A program made the position numbers and the translations under genes. Of a stretch of DNA of 51,245 nt, positions 8,413 through 16,290 are shown piece by piece (the stretch's first letter is position 1; the number at the start of each line of letters is the position of its first letter). The stretch spans positions 1 through 51,245 of the forward strand of contig JADLDI010000022.1 of NCBI GenBank assembly GCA_020846745.1. Reading direction: 5' to 3'. The stretch comes from Bryobacterales bacterium (GTDB taxonomy: Bacteria > Acidobacteriota > Terriglobia > Bryobacterales > Bryobacteraceae). Under the pieces are notes generated by a model, which saw only the letters and a program-made list of their open reading frames with translations, ran no database searches and was not told the DNA's origin.

Positions 8413-9579
8413 TCATGCCAATTCCAAAGCCTTGTACCGTTCGAGCTCCTCGATGGGGGCGGATTGCAGGCGGTCCATTCGCTGGCGCAGCCACGCCCAG
8501 GGGATTTCAAACAATTGCACGCGGGGCGAGAACTTGGAACTGTCCTGGATGAAGCAGGAATGCGTACACCAGCAGTTGTCGCGCGGAATCGCGTCGATTT
8601 CCTGCCGCATCGTGTCGGACTGTAGCGCGGCGCGAACGTCGTAGTCGAACCGGGCAAGATCGCCGATAATCGGGCGCATCTCGCACGAGCGGAACTTCCC
8701 ATTGTGGTCGATGACGATCGTGGTCTGCCCGGCGGTGCAGGCCATCGGCCACTTTCGCGGTTGCTCGAAGCAGCGTTCGTGCAGGTCGAAGTGGAGGCGC
8801 AGGTTGCCCAGGTAGTACATTTCGGCGACGTGGCGCACGCCGGCCGGCAAGTGCCCGAACAGCTTCTTCGCATAGGCGCGATGAAACGGCATGAGACGGC
8901 GGTGCAGGTCTTTGAGATCCGGTTCCGACATCCGCTTCAGGGTCTTGTCTGGCGCTTCACCGCGTACGGTTTCAAAGTACTGGCCGTCGATGTTTGTGTC
9001 GCTCAGCAGGTGCAGCCCCAGCTTGACGATCTCGTGGTAGTTTTCGCGCGTAATGACGGTAAGCACGTTCCGCCGCAGCCGTTTGACGCCGGTGTAGCGC
9101 TGCTCGGCCTGGCGCATGGTTTCGAGTGTGCGGACAAAGTTGTTGGGAACGCCGCGAATGGCGTCGTGCGTGTTGGCGAGGCCATCGAGGGAGAAATTCA
9201 GATCGATGGCGGCATCCGGACACGCGTCCAGCACGGCGTCGAGCGCACGAAACATCTTCTCGGGCAGCAACCCATTGGTGGGCAGATTGATGTTGCAGAC
9301 ACCGTTGTTGCGGACGAACATCGTCAGGATTTGGGCGAGTTCCGGCCGCAGGAACGGCTCGCCGCCGGAGATCCAAAGCTTGCGAAACGGCGGCGCGGTT
9401 TCCGAGAGGCGGCGGATCTGGTCGAACGTGAGGTCGTCTTTCGAGTTGAGCTTGTCGAAGTAGAAACACGTGCGGCACAACGAGTTGCACCGCGAGGTGA
9501 CGAACAGGAACAGGGAGTTGAATTCCGGTGGGCGGGCGCGGTCGCGGATAATGGGAAAGTAAGTGCGCCAGTTCGCCAT
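8413..9579 (-). CDS. Radical SAM protein
   Basis: This 388-residue enzyme carries the radical SAM cluster motif CxxxCxxC at Cys31, Cys35 and Cys38 (CNSLCRTC), a GGEP SAM-binding motif shortly after (about 75), and a Cys-rich C-terminal segment (near 330, CWCTHSC) that may bind a second cluster as in SPASM/twitch proteins. The family uses S-adenosylmethionine and a [4Fe-4S] cluster to start radical chemistry, often on peptides or cofactors. The substrate here is unknown. A Nudix gene follows it. Upstream, 45 bases away and divergent, is a NifU-like Fe-S scaffold gene, with a perfect inverted repeat between them. Confidence 0.88.
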   Translation of the reverse strand: MANWRTYFPIIRDRARPPEFNSLFLFVTSRCNSLCRTCFYFDKLNSKDDLTFDQIRRLSETAPPFRKLWISGGEPFLRPELAQILTMFVRNNGVCNINLPTNGLLPEKMFRALDAVLDACPDAAIDLNFSLDGLANTHDAIRGVPNNFVRTLETMRQAEQRYTGVKRLRRNVLTVITRENYHEIVKLGLHLLSDTNIDGQYFETVRGEAPDKTLKRMSEPDLKDLHRRLMPFHRAYAKKLFGHLPAGVRHVAEMYYLGNLRLHFDLHERCFEQPRKWPMACTAGQTTIVIDHNGKFRSCEMRPIIGDLARFDYDVRAALQSDTMRQEIDAIPRDNCWCTHSCFIQDSSKFSPRVQLFEIPWAWLRQRMDRLQSAPIEELERYKALELA

Positions 9580-9605
9580 GATTCTTCATTAAATCATGAA
9601 GAATC
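9580..9605. promoter_or_regulatory. Perfect 10-bp inverted repeat, candidate operator
   Basis: GATTCTTCAT (9580-9589) and its exact complement ATGAAGAATC (9596-9605) flank a six-base centre TAAATC. It fills most of the 45-bp gap between the divergent radical SAM and NifU-like genes, abutting the radical SAM start codon. Position and symmetry suit a dimeric repressor controlling both directions. It does not obviously match the IscR consensus. It could also fold as an RNA hairpin at a transcript start. Confidence 0.6.
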
Positions 9606-9624
9606 GGGCAGCCCCTTGGAAACC

Positions 9625-9981
9625 ATGCATAATCCCACGCTGATGGACCACTTCAAGAACCCGCGAAACGCGGGAGAGGTCGAGCATCCGACGGCGCGGG
9701 TGATGTTTGAAAACGCCGCCTGCGGTGACATCATGCTGCTGACGGTACGGATGGAAGAGGGCAAGGTGGTTGAGGCGCGGTACAAGACGCGTGGGTGCGT
9801 CGCGTCGATTGCTTGCGGGAGTGCGTTTACTGAGTTGCTGATCGGGCGCGACAAAGCCCGGCTGGCTGAGGTGACCGCGGCTGACGTCGAAGCAGCCGTA
9901 GGCGGCCTCATCAAGGAATCGAAACACGCGGCTGTCCTGTGCATCGATACCCTCAAGAAACTGCTCAAGAGCTTACACTGA
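9625..9981 (+). CDS. NifU/IscU-like iron-sulfur scaffold protein
   Basis: This 118-residue protein of the NifU N-terminal/IscU family assembles Fe-S clusters for delivery to apo-proteins. The three cluster-ligand cysteines are visible at Cys33 (ACGD, with the key Asp35), Cys58 (RGC) and Cys106 (VLC). An extra Cys64 is present, and the His that precedes the third Cys in IscU is Leu here. The start at 9625 gives MHNPTLMDHF, the normal family N-terminus. The fused E1 gene begins six bases after its stop, so the two look co-transcribed. The partner radical SAM enzyme upstream is a natural client. Confidence 0.9.
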   Translation: MHNPTLMDHFKNPRNAGEVEHPTARVMFENAACGDIMLLTVRMEEGKVVEARYKTRGCVASIACGSAFTELLIGRDKARLAEVTAADVEAAVGGLIKESKHAAVLCIDTLKKLLKSLH

Positions 9982-9987
9982 AGGTTG

Positions 9988-12087
9988 ATGGCGGGACCGG
10001 CGACCCACGCTCCTGAAGCCGACGCCGAATTCGGCGGACTGACGCGCGACGACCTGATCCGCGCCTATCGGGCGATGTACCTGGCGCGGCGGTTGGACGA
10101 TCGCGAGATCCTGCTGAAGCGGCAGAACCGCATCTTCTTCCAGATCAGCGGCGCGGGCCATGAGGCGATCCAGGTGGCGGCGGGATTGGCCTTGAGGGCG
10201 GGGCACGACTGGGTGTATCCGTACTATCGCGACCGTGCGCTGAGCCTGATGTTAGGCATTACGGCGGAGCAGATGATGCTCGAAGCGGTGGGCGCGGGCG
10301 CCGATCCGCAGAGCGGCGGGAGGCAGATGCCGTCGCACTGGTCGAGTCCGGCGTTGCGAATCGTGTCGGCCTCCTCTCCCACGGGCACCCAATACCTGCA
10401 AGCCGCCGGCTGCGCGCAGGCCGCCCGCGCGCTGAACGCGAAAGATCCCGAGGTGGTGCTGGTGTGTTCGGGCGACGGGGCGACCAGCGAGGGCGAGTTC
10501 TGGGAAGCGCTAAACATAGCGTGTCTCGAACGCCTGCCGCTGGTGTTTCTGATTCAGGACAACGGCTGGGCGATTTCCGTGCCCATCGAGTGCCAGACTG
10601 CGGGCGGGGATATCCTGCGCCTGGTGGAAGGGTTTCCGTTTCTGCTGCGTTTAGGTGTGGACGGAACGGACGTGATGGCCGGCTACCACACTATGTATCA
10701 GGCGGTGGAGTATGCGCGGTCGGGGCTCGGTCCGGTGCTGGTTCGGGCGTTGACCATACGTCCTTACTCGCATTCGCTGTCGGATGACGAGCGGTTGTAC
10801 AAGACGGAGGCGGAGCGGCAGGCGGAGGCGGAACGCGATCCCTTAGAGAAGTTCCCGCAGTGGCTGGTTCAGGAAGGCGTGATGGACCGGTACGCACTGC
10901 AGCGGCTGCTCGATGAGGTGGAGGCGGAGGTGCAGGACGCGACGGAGGCCGCGCTGCATGCCGATCCGCCAGAGCCGGGGTCCGCGCTGCGGTTCCTGTA
11001 CTCGCCCCAAATCGACCCTTGCGGCAAAGAGTGGCACGCGAAGCCGCAGTTCACGGGCGCGCCGCGGACGATGGTAGATTCGATCAACCAGACGATCGGT
11101 GAGGAGATGGAGCGCAACCCGGCCATCGTGGTCTTTGGCGAAGACGTGGCCGACTGCAGCCGCGAGCGCAACTTAAGCGCGGTGAAAGGCAAGGGCGGCG
11201 TTTTCAAGGCGACCCAAGGTTTGCAGCGGCGGTTCGGTCCGGAGCGTTGCTTTAATAGTCCGATCGCGGAGGCGGCCATCGCCGGCCGTGCCATCGGCAT
11301 GGCAACGCGGGGGTGGAAGCCCGTGGCCGAAATCCAGTTTTTCGATTACGTCTGGCCGGCGATGATGCAGATCCGCGATGAAATGGCGACCCTGCGGTGG
11401 CGGTCGAACAACGGGTTCTCGTGCCCCCTGGTTTTGCGTATTCCCATTGGCGGGTACCTGACCGGCGGCGCGATTTACCATTCGCAATGCGGCGAGGTGT
11501 TGTTTACGCATAACCCCGGGCTGCGCGTCGTGATGCCTTCGAACGCGCTCGATGCCTGCGGTCTGCTGCGCACGGCTATCCGCTGCGACGATCCGGTGCT
11601 GTTTCTGGAACATAAGAAGCTCTACCGCGAAGCTTACAACCGTGCGCCTCATCCGGGACCCGGCTTTACCATCCCCTTCGGTCTCGCTCGCGTTGTGAAG
11701 ACGGGCCGGCACTTGACCGTGATCACCTACGGCGCAACGGTCCAGAAATGTTTGCAGGCCGCGACGCAGATCGAAAGCCGCGACGAGCGGTGGACGATTG
11801 AGGTGATCGACTTGCGGACGCTGAACCCGTACGACTGGCAGACGATCGCGGAATCGATAAGCCGTACGAGCCGCGCGCTGATCGTTCACGAAGACACCCT
11901 CAGTTGGGGCTACGGGGCGGAGATCGCCGCGCGGATCGCGGGCGAGTTGTTCGATCGCTTGGATGCTCCCGTGGGCCGTGTCGCGGCGCTCGATACCTGG
12001 GTCGGCTATAACCCGGACCTCGAGGATGAGATTCTGCCGCAGACGCACGATATTGTGCGGGAGGCGGAGCGGCTGTTGCGGTATTAG
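9988..12087 (+). CDS. 2-oxoacid dehydrogenase E1, fused alpha and beta subunits
   Basis: This protein of about 700 residues joins the E1 alpha and beta subunits of a pyruvate/branched-chain 2-oxoacid dehydrogenase. The alpha half has the thiamine diphosphate motif GDG (162-164) through Asn192; the beta half starts near residue 350 (RTMVDSINQ) with the usual FGEDV and EPxxL-type transketolase regions. E1 decarboxylates a 2-oxoacid and passes the acyl group to E2 lipoyl. The layout resembles branched-chain E1 fusions in Bacteroidetes and Acidobacteria; substrate not decidable by eye. No E2 or E3 gene is nearby. ATG 9988 is preferred; an in-frame TTG lies one codon earlier. Confidence 0.92.
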   Translation: MAGPATHAPEADAEFGGLTRDDLIRAYRAMYLARRLDDREILLKRQNRIFFQISGAGHEAIQVAAGLALRAGHDWVYPYYRDRALSLMLGITAEQMMLEAVGAGADPQSGGRQMPSHWSSPALRIVSASSPTGTQYLQAAGCAQAARALNAKDPEVVLVCSGDGATSEGEFWEALNIACLERLPLVFLIQDNGWAISVPIECQTAGGDILRLVEGFPFLLRLGVDGTDVMAGYHTMYQAVEYARSGLGPVLVRALTIRPYSHSLSDDERLYKTEAERQAEAERDPLEKFPQWLVQEGVMDRYALQRLLDEVEAEVQDATEAALHADPPEPGSALRFLYSPQIDPCGKEWHAKPQFTGAPRTMVDSINQTIGEEMERNPAIVVFGEDVADCSRERNLSAVKGKGGVFKATQGLQRRFGPERCFNSPIAEAAIAGRAIGMATRGWKPVAEIQFFDYVWPAMMQIRDEMATLRWRSNNGFSCPLVLRIPIGGYLTGGAIYHSQCGEVLFTHNPGLRVVMPSNALDACGLLRTAIRCDDPVLFLEHKKLYREAYNRAPHPGPGFTIPFGLARVVKTGRHLTVITYGATVQKCLQAATQIESRDERWTIEVIDLRTLNPYDWQTIAESISRTSRALIVHEDTLSWGYGAEIAARIAGELFDRLDAPVGRVAALDTWVGYNPDLEDEILPQTHDIVREAERLLRY

Positions 12088-12139
12088 GGGTTGGCTGGAC
12101 GCTGTAACTGGAAAAACGCGGTTTACGTGCGAATAGTTG

Positions 12140-12361
12140 TCATTCTGAAAGAAAGTACTCTTCGCCGAGCGGCTCATCCCAACCCGGCAAGAGCTTCATC
12201 CGCCCTTTGAAAAACCCGAAGTGGACTGCCGTCGCAGGCGCGACCCCCGTCAGTTGCGCGACCGGCTTTCCCCGACGTGTGATCACCACTGTCTCCCCTT
12301 GCTCCACCGCACGAATCAATTTATCCCATAGCTTCTGCGCGCCGGCGATACTGACCTGCAT
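12140..12361 (-). CDS. Phd/YefM-family antitoxin, no partner toxin seen
   Basis: This 73-residue protein of the Phd antitoxin family has an N-terminal DNA-binding fold with the family pattern (GETVVITRRGKPVAQL, about 22-37) and a C-terminal tail (from about 50) of the sort that wraps the toxin. The toxin gene normally lies directly downstream. Here the downstream neighbour is the convergent end of the E1 gene, so the toxin is missing and the antitoxin is solitary. The tail looks complete, which suggests action on a toxin elsewhere or use as a plain repressor. Confidence 0.85.
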   Translation of the reverse strand: MQVSIAGAQKLWDKLIRAVEQGETVVITRRGKPVAQLTGVAPATAVHFGFFKGRMKLLPGWDEPLGEEYFLSE

Positions 12362-12373
12362 ATATCGAATATA
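12361..12373. promoter_or_regulatory. Small AT palindrome at the antitoxin start
   Basis: TATAT-CGA-ATATA lies directly at the start codon of the Phd-like gene in an otherwise GC-rich region. Phd-type antitoxins repress their own promoters by binding short palindromes near the start, so this is a reasonable autoregulatory site, though its shortness means chance is possible. Confidence 0.35.
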
Positions 12374-12537
12374 GCGTGCCGCCCGCCCCTCGACTCCAGT
12401 GGTTGTACAAAAACTCCTTCGAACTCAGCAACGCCCAAAACATATCCTGCGAGCCTCCCGGCACCCGCCAACTGATAGACAAAGAAAGACGTAGCGCACT
12501 TTGGTAATATGAAAAACTTTAAGGACCAGATCCTCTC

Positions 12538-13599
12538 ATGAAGACATTTCAGATCGCCGTTTTGGCTGGGGACGGAATCGGTCAGGAAGTGATTCCCCCC
12601 ACGCTCGAAGTCCTGGAAGCGTGCGGCCAGATTCATGGCTTCCGGTTCTCATACACACACTACGATTGGGGCGCCGACTACTATTTCAAGCACGGCCGGA
12701 TGATGCCGCCAAACGCGCTGGAACTGCTGGCGAGCTCCGACGCGATATTGTTAGGGGCTGTCGGCCATGTCGACATTCCAGACAATGTCACGTTGAACGG
12801 CATGCTTCTGCCGATCCGGCGCGGCTTCGATCAATTTGCCAATGTTCGGCCGGCCGTGTTGTTCGAAGGGGTAGACTCGCCGCTGGTGGGGCGCAGCGCA
12901 GGCGACATCGACATGGTGGTCGTCCGGGAGAACACCGAAGGCGAGTACGCCCAGATCGGCGGGTTTCTGTATCATCACCAGCCCGACGAGGTCGCCATCC
13001 AGACATCGGTGTTCACCCGCCGCGGCTGCGAACGCGTGATTCGCCATGCCTTTGAACTCGCGCGTAAGCGCAACGGCAAGAAACGCGTGACCTCGATTAC
13101 GAAGTCGAATGCGCAGGGCTACAGTATGGTCCTCTGGGACCGCACGTTTCAGGTGGTGGCCCACGAGTTTCCCGACATCCACACGGAGACGCTGCTGGTC
13201 GACGCCGCCGCCATGAACTTCGTCCGCCGCCCGCACACGTTCGACGTTGTCGTGGCTTCGAACCTTTTTGGCGACATCCTGAGCGATCTGTCGGCGATCG
13301 TGACCGGCTCGATCGGTCTGGCGGCGAGTGCGAATCTCGATCCCACGCGCCGGTTCCCTTCGATGTTCGAACCCGTCCATGGGACGGCGCCCGACATCGT
13401 GGGCCGCAACGTCGCCAATCCGCTGGCCACGATGTTCTCCGCTTCAATGATGCTCGACCACCTGGGCGAAGGCGCCGCGTCCGCCGGACTGGAAGCGGCA
13501 CTCCGCCGCGTGCTGGCCGCCCGCAGCGCGCGCACGCCGGACCTTGGCGGCAACAGTTCCACACGCGACGTAACCGCTGCGGTACTCGCGTGCATCTAA
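12538..13599 (+). CDS. D-malate/tartrate-type dehydrogenase (IDH/IMDH superfamily)
   Basis: This 353-residue NAD-dependent beta-decarboxylating dehydrogenase has an N-terminal AGDGIG, a substrate-loop region with LPIRRGFDQFANVRP (about 95-110), NTEGEY, the catalytic Lys in SITKSNAQ, and the superfamily signature NLFGDILSD with its metal-binding Asp residues. The stretch AASANLDP followed by FPSMFEPVHG is closer to D-malate/tartrate dehydrogenases (DmlA, TtuC) than to LeuB, so oxidation of D-malate or tartrate is favoured; isopropylmalate remains possible. The next gene starts seven bases downstream. It is divergent from the antitoxin gene. Confidence 0.85.
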   Translation: MKTFQIAVLAGDGIGQEVIPPTLEVLEACGQIHGFRFSYTHYDWGADYYFKHGRMMPPNALELLASSDAILLGAVGHVDIPDNVTLNGMLLPIRRGFDQFANVRPAVLFEGVDSPLVGRSAGDIDMVVVRENTEGEYAQIGGFLYHHQPDEVAIQTSVFTRRGCERVIRHAFELARKRNGKKRVTSITKSNAQGYSMVLWDRTFQVVAHEFPDIHTETLLVDAAAMNFVRRPHTFDVVVASNLFGDILSDLSAIVTGSIGLAASANLDPTRRFPSMFEPVHGTAPDIVGRNVANPLATMFSASMMLDHLGEGAASAGLEAALRRVLAARSARTPDLGGNSSTRDVTAAVLACI

Positions 13600-13606
13600 A
13601 CCGTTT

Positions 13607-14461
13607 GTGACCCGACGATCCGCCCTGTCGGCCTTGCTCACCGCACCGGCCGCCCATGCACAGGTGACCACCGCCCGCCTCAGCCCGGAGACTGTCCGTG
13701 CCTTTGACGAATATGTTCGTAAACGCGAACAAGAGATCGCCGGCCGCGGCCGCCGGCGCAATTTTCTGTGGATCGCCGAGCAGCGCGAAGGTTTAAACGC
13801 GGCGAAAGATGGCGCTTTCGTCAAACCCTACGCCGCTGGCGCGACCACCAAGGCAGCCGACGGGCTGATCCACGACTGGGTGGGCGCCGTCTATATTCCC
13901 GCGCCACTCACGCGCGTGCTCGCCTTCGTTAAGAACTACGCTCGCCACCAGGATTTCTACAAGCCGGAAGTGTTGCAATCGAGGATTCTGGCCAACCAGG
14001 GCGACGACTTTCGGGTTTTTCTCCGTCTGCAGAAAAGCAAAGTCATCACGGTGGTGCTCGACACCGAATACGACATCCGCTACACGCGGGTCGACGCAAA
14101 TCGTGTCTCCAGCCGCTCGATCAGCACCCGCATCGCTGAGGTAGCCGACCCCGGCACCGATAAGGAGCGTGTCCTCTCTCCGGGCGACGACCACGGGTTT
14201 TTGTGGCGCCTGAACAGTTACTGGCGGTTCGCCGAACAGGATGGCGCGACCGTGATGGAATGCGAAGCGGTTTCGCTCAGCCGGTCGGTCCCAATGCTGC
14301 TGTCGCCGGTGGTCACGCCGATTGTCCGAGCCCTGCCGGAAGAATCGCTGAAGCGTACCCTGGATCTCACGCGAAAGCACGTAACGCTGCTTCCCACTCC
14401 GAGCGGGAGCGTCAGCGACCCGGCCGGCGCACCGAACCACCCGAAGCGCAATCTTGATTAA
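13607..14461 (+). CDS. Exported protein of unknown function with repeat-derived tail
   Basis: This 284-residue product starts at GTG seven bases after the dehydrogenase stop. A short N-terminal signal-like segment (1-18, Arg-Arg then Ala/Leu-rich, ending AHAQ) suggests export. The body (about 60-250) has alternating strands and ends in a helix, a pattern compatible with a START/SRPBCC-type lipid-binding fold; this is a guess. The last 24 residues and the stop codon lie inside a dispersed repeat (14386-14574) found elsewhere in the window, so the native C-terminus has probably been replaced. No family was recognised. Confidence 0.75.
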   Translation: MTRRSALSALLTAPAAHAQVTTARLSPETVRAFDEYVRKREQEIAGRGRRRNFLWIAEQREGLNAAKDGAFVKPYAAGATTKAADGLIHDWVGAVYIPAPLTRVLAFVKNYARHQDFYKPEVLQSRILANQGDDFRVFLRLQKSKVITVVLDTEYDIRYTRVDANRVSSRSISTRIAEVADPGTDKERVLSPGDDHGFLWRLNSYWRFAEQDGATVMECEAVSLSRSVPMLLSPVVTPIVRALPEESLKRTLDLTRKHVTLLPTPSGSVSDPAGAPNHPKRNLD

Positions 14462-14574
14462 CATTTAACCATTTCGCAAATTGGGTTCGTTCCGCACGGA
14501 TTCTTCGAGGGCGGTCTGGTAGCCGATTTTGGCGTACTGGCTGACGAGTAAATTGACGGAGATATCGAGGTTGG
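14386..14574 (-). repeat. Dispersed repeat, copy 2 (complete, both halves)
   Basis: Read on the minus strand, this roughly 189-base element joins a left half (14574 to 14471, matching 217-320) to a right half (14480 to 14386, matching 50859-50945). The left half is open for about 35 codons (Asn-Leu-Asp-Ile-Ser-Val-Asn ... Arg-Asn-Glu-Pro-Asn) and ends in TAA. The right half carries GGTCGCTGACGCTCCCGCTC, a motif that can form a hairpin. It overlaps the last 24 codons of the plus-strand gene. No transposase or terminal inverted repeats are seen, so the mechanism of spread is unknown. Confidence 0.8.
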
Positions 14575-14792
14575 GCCCGCGCCTTGACGGTTGCGGTTCC
14601 GTTTCCGGGGAGGTGCAAGGTTGGGGAGTTCGTTTCGCAAAGTGTTGAAAACAGGACGGGGGCCTGTGTGGGTATTAGCAGACGTCTGAGTAATACTGTG
14701 ACCCGTTGCCCCGCGCGAAGTCCTCAAAGCCAACCCAGCCCCATCTACCCCCGTGCGAAAATAGAGCGACAGGTTCCAAAGCGACAATCAGG
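14462..14792. other. Intergenic stretch, mostly repeat remnant
   Basis: The first 113 bases belong to the repeat copy described separately. From 14575 to 14792 short open frames run on both strands, but none has a ribosome site or a recognisable product. The minus strand just beyond the repeat reads as a basic, Asn/Arg-rich peptide that looks like further decayed sequence of the same element. The promoter of the psd operon should lie in the last 100 bases, but no clear -35/-10 pair was found. Confidence 0.5.
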
Positions 14793-15398
14793 ATGGTTCG
14801 AACAGGAATTTACTATGCCCTCGCGCTCGTGGCCGGGGGCGTCATCGTCTCATATCTCACACGGCCCATCTACAGCACGCCGCTCATTATCGTGGCGTTG
14901 TTCTGTCTCTGGTTTTTCCGCGACCCGGAGCGGTTGGCGCCGGAGGGTCCGCACGCTGTTTCTCCCGCCGACGGCAAGGTGGTTGCCGTGAAACCGGAGG
15001 GCGGTGTGACGCGCGTTAGCATTTTCTTGAGTCCGCTGGATGTGCACGTGAACCGGTCGCCTATTGGCGGCCAGATCGTGCGGTTCGACTACAAACCCGG
15101 ACAATTCCTGGTGGCGAGCCGGGAAGAAGCCTCCGAACAGAACGAGCAGAACGTTATCACGGTGCGTAGCGCGGATGGTGTGGAATTAACGTTCAAACAG
15201 ATTGCGGGACTGGTAGCCCGCCGTGTCATCTTCTATAAGAAACCCGGCGAGGCGGTTCGAATGGGCGAGCGTATTGGACTGATGCAGTTCGGTTCGCGAA
15301 TGGATGTCCTGTTTGGCCCCGAATGGGAAGTGACGGCAAAGGTTGGTGAGCGCGTTTGGGCGGCGACGACTGTCATCGCGCGTAGGAGACCGGCGTGA
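14793..15398 (+). CDS. psd: Phosphatidylserine decarboxylase, short type
   Basis: This 201-residue membrane-associated enzyme converts phosphatidylserine to phosphatidylethanolamine. Two hydrophobic segments lie at about 5-40. Conserved blocks SPADGKV (57-63) and LSPLDVHVNR (79-88) follow. The self-cleavage site is FGSR with Gly167-Ser168, where Ser becomes the pyruvoyl cofactor. The length fits the short proenzyme (archaetidylserine-decarboxylase-like) group. The start at 14793 places the first membrane segment at the N-terminus; an upstream frame to 14706 has no matching sequence. It overlaps pssA by four bases (GTGA), giving both steps of PE synthesis in one operon. Confidence 0.93.
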   Translation: MVRTGIYYALALVAGGVIVSYLTRPIYSTPLIIVALFCLWFFRDPERLAPEGPHAVSPADGKVVAVKPEGGVTRVSIFLSPLDVHVNRSPIGGQIVRFDYKPGQFLVASREEASEQNEQNVITVRSADGVELTFKQIAGLVARRVIFYKKPGEAVRMGERIGLMQFGSRMDVLFGPEWEVTAKVGERVWAATTVIARRRPA

Positions 15399-16285
15399 GA
15401 GTCCTCAGAGATAAACTAATCGATCCGAATTCACCCGAACGGCGTCCGCGGCGTGCGGCTTATGCCTTGCCGACCCTGTTTACGGCGGGCAACCTGTTTC
15501 TCGGCTTTCTCGCGATCGTAAAAGCGTTTGAAGCCGCCATGCTCGCCACCAGCGGTCATCTCGGTCACAACGAACCCCTGGCCCATGCCTCATTAATGAT
15601 CGGAGCGTCTGTTTTTCTTGACGGGCTTGACGGCCGTATCGCACGGATGACCGGCACTACTTCGGACTTTGGACGCGAACTCGATTCTCTGGCCGATTGC
15701 ATCACCTTCGGTGTCGCCCCGGCTGTGCTGGCATGGGTGTTCGGGTTTCACTTCCTGTCGGGCGACCTGAATCTGGAAGTTCGTGAACACATCTATCGCG
15801 CGGGTTATTTCGTCACGTTCCTGTTCCTGCTGTGCGGCGCGTCCCGTTTGGCGCGGTTTAACATTCAGAACAACCCGATTCCCAAGAACCCCGGCCGGCC
15901 GGACCGCAAATATTTCGTCGGTCTGCCAATCCCCGGCGCCGCGGCCGTGGTCGCTGCCATTGTGTACGCCGCCAACTCCGCTCCGCTCGAATGGTGGCCG
16001 CTGTCGCTCGCCTGGCTCGCGCTGATGTTCATGCTGTCGTTATTGATGGTGAGCACGTGGCGGTACCGGAGCTTTAAAGATTTCAACATGCTACGGCCGC
16101 GATCGCCCATTTGGGTGGTCGGGATGGGTAGCTTCATCTACCTGGTCTGGAACTACTCGCAGCCGGTGCTGCTCGCCATGGCCGTCAGCTATGTATCGAG
16201 CGGCATCATCATCCGCCTGGGAGGCATTATCAAACGCAAGATTCGTCCCGTGCCGCCGCACCAGCCGCAGCATCAGGTGAGCTAA
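15395..16285 (+). CDS. pssA: CDP-diacylglycerol-serine O-phosphatidyltransferase
   Basis: This 296-residue integral membrane CDP-alcohol phosphatidyltransferase makes phosphatidylserine from CDP-diacylglycerol and serine. The family motif DGx2ARx8Gx3Dx3D is complete: Asp79, Gly80, Ala83, Arg84, Gly93, Asp97, Asp101. About seven hydrophobic helices are present, with an extended basic C-terminus. The GTG start overlaps the psd stop. The substrate assignment rests on adjacency to psd and on family resemblance. The next gene begins five bases after its stop. Confidence 0.94.
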   Translation: MRVLRDKLIDPNSPERRPRRAAYALPTLFTAGNLFLGFLAIVKAFEAAMLATSGHLGHNEPLAHASLMIGASVFLDGLDGRIARMTGTTSDFGRELDSLADCITFGVAPAVLAWVFGFHFLSGDLNLEVREHIYRAGYFVTFLFLLCGASRLARFNIQNNPIPKNPGRPDRKYFVGLPIPGAAAVVAAIVYAANSAPLEWWPLSLAWLALMFMLSLLMVSTWRYRSFKDFNMLRPRSPIWVVGMGSFIYLVWNYSQPVLLAMAVSYVSSGIIIRLGGIIKRKIRPVPPHQPQHQVS

Positions 16286-16290
16286 CCGGA

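Noticed and set aside
11173..12177. Long open frame antisense to the fused E1 gene
   Set aside because: High GC leaves long antisense frames open; the translation is Arg/His-rich with no domain, while the sense gene has clear catalytic motifs.
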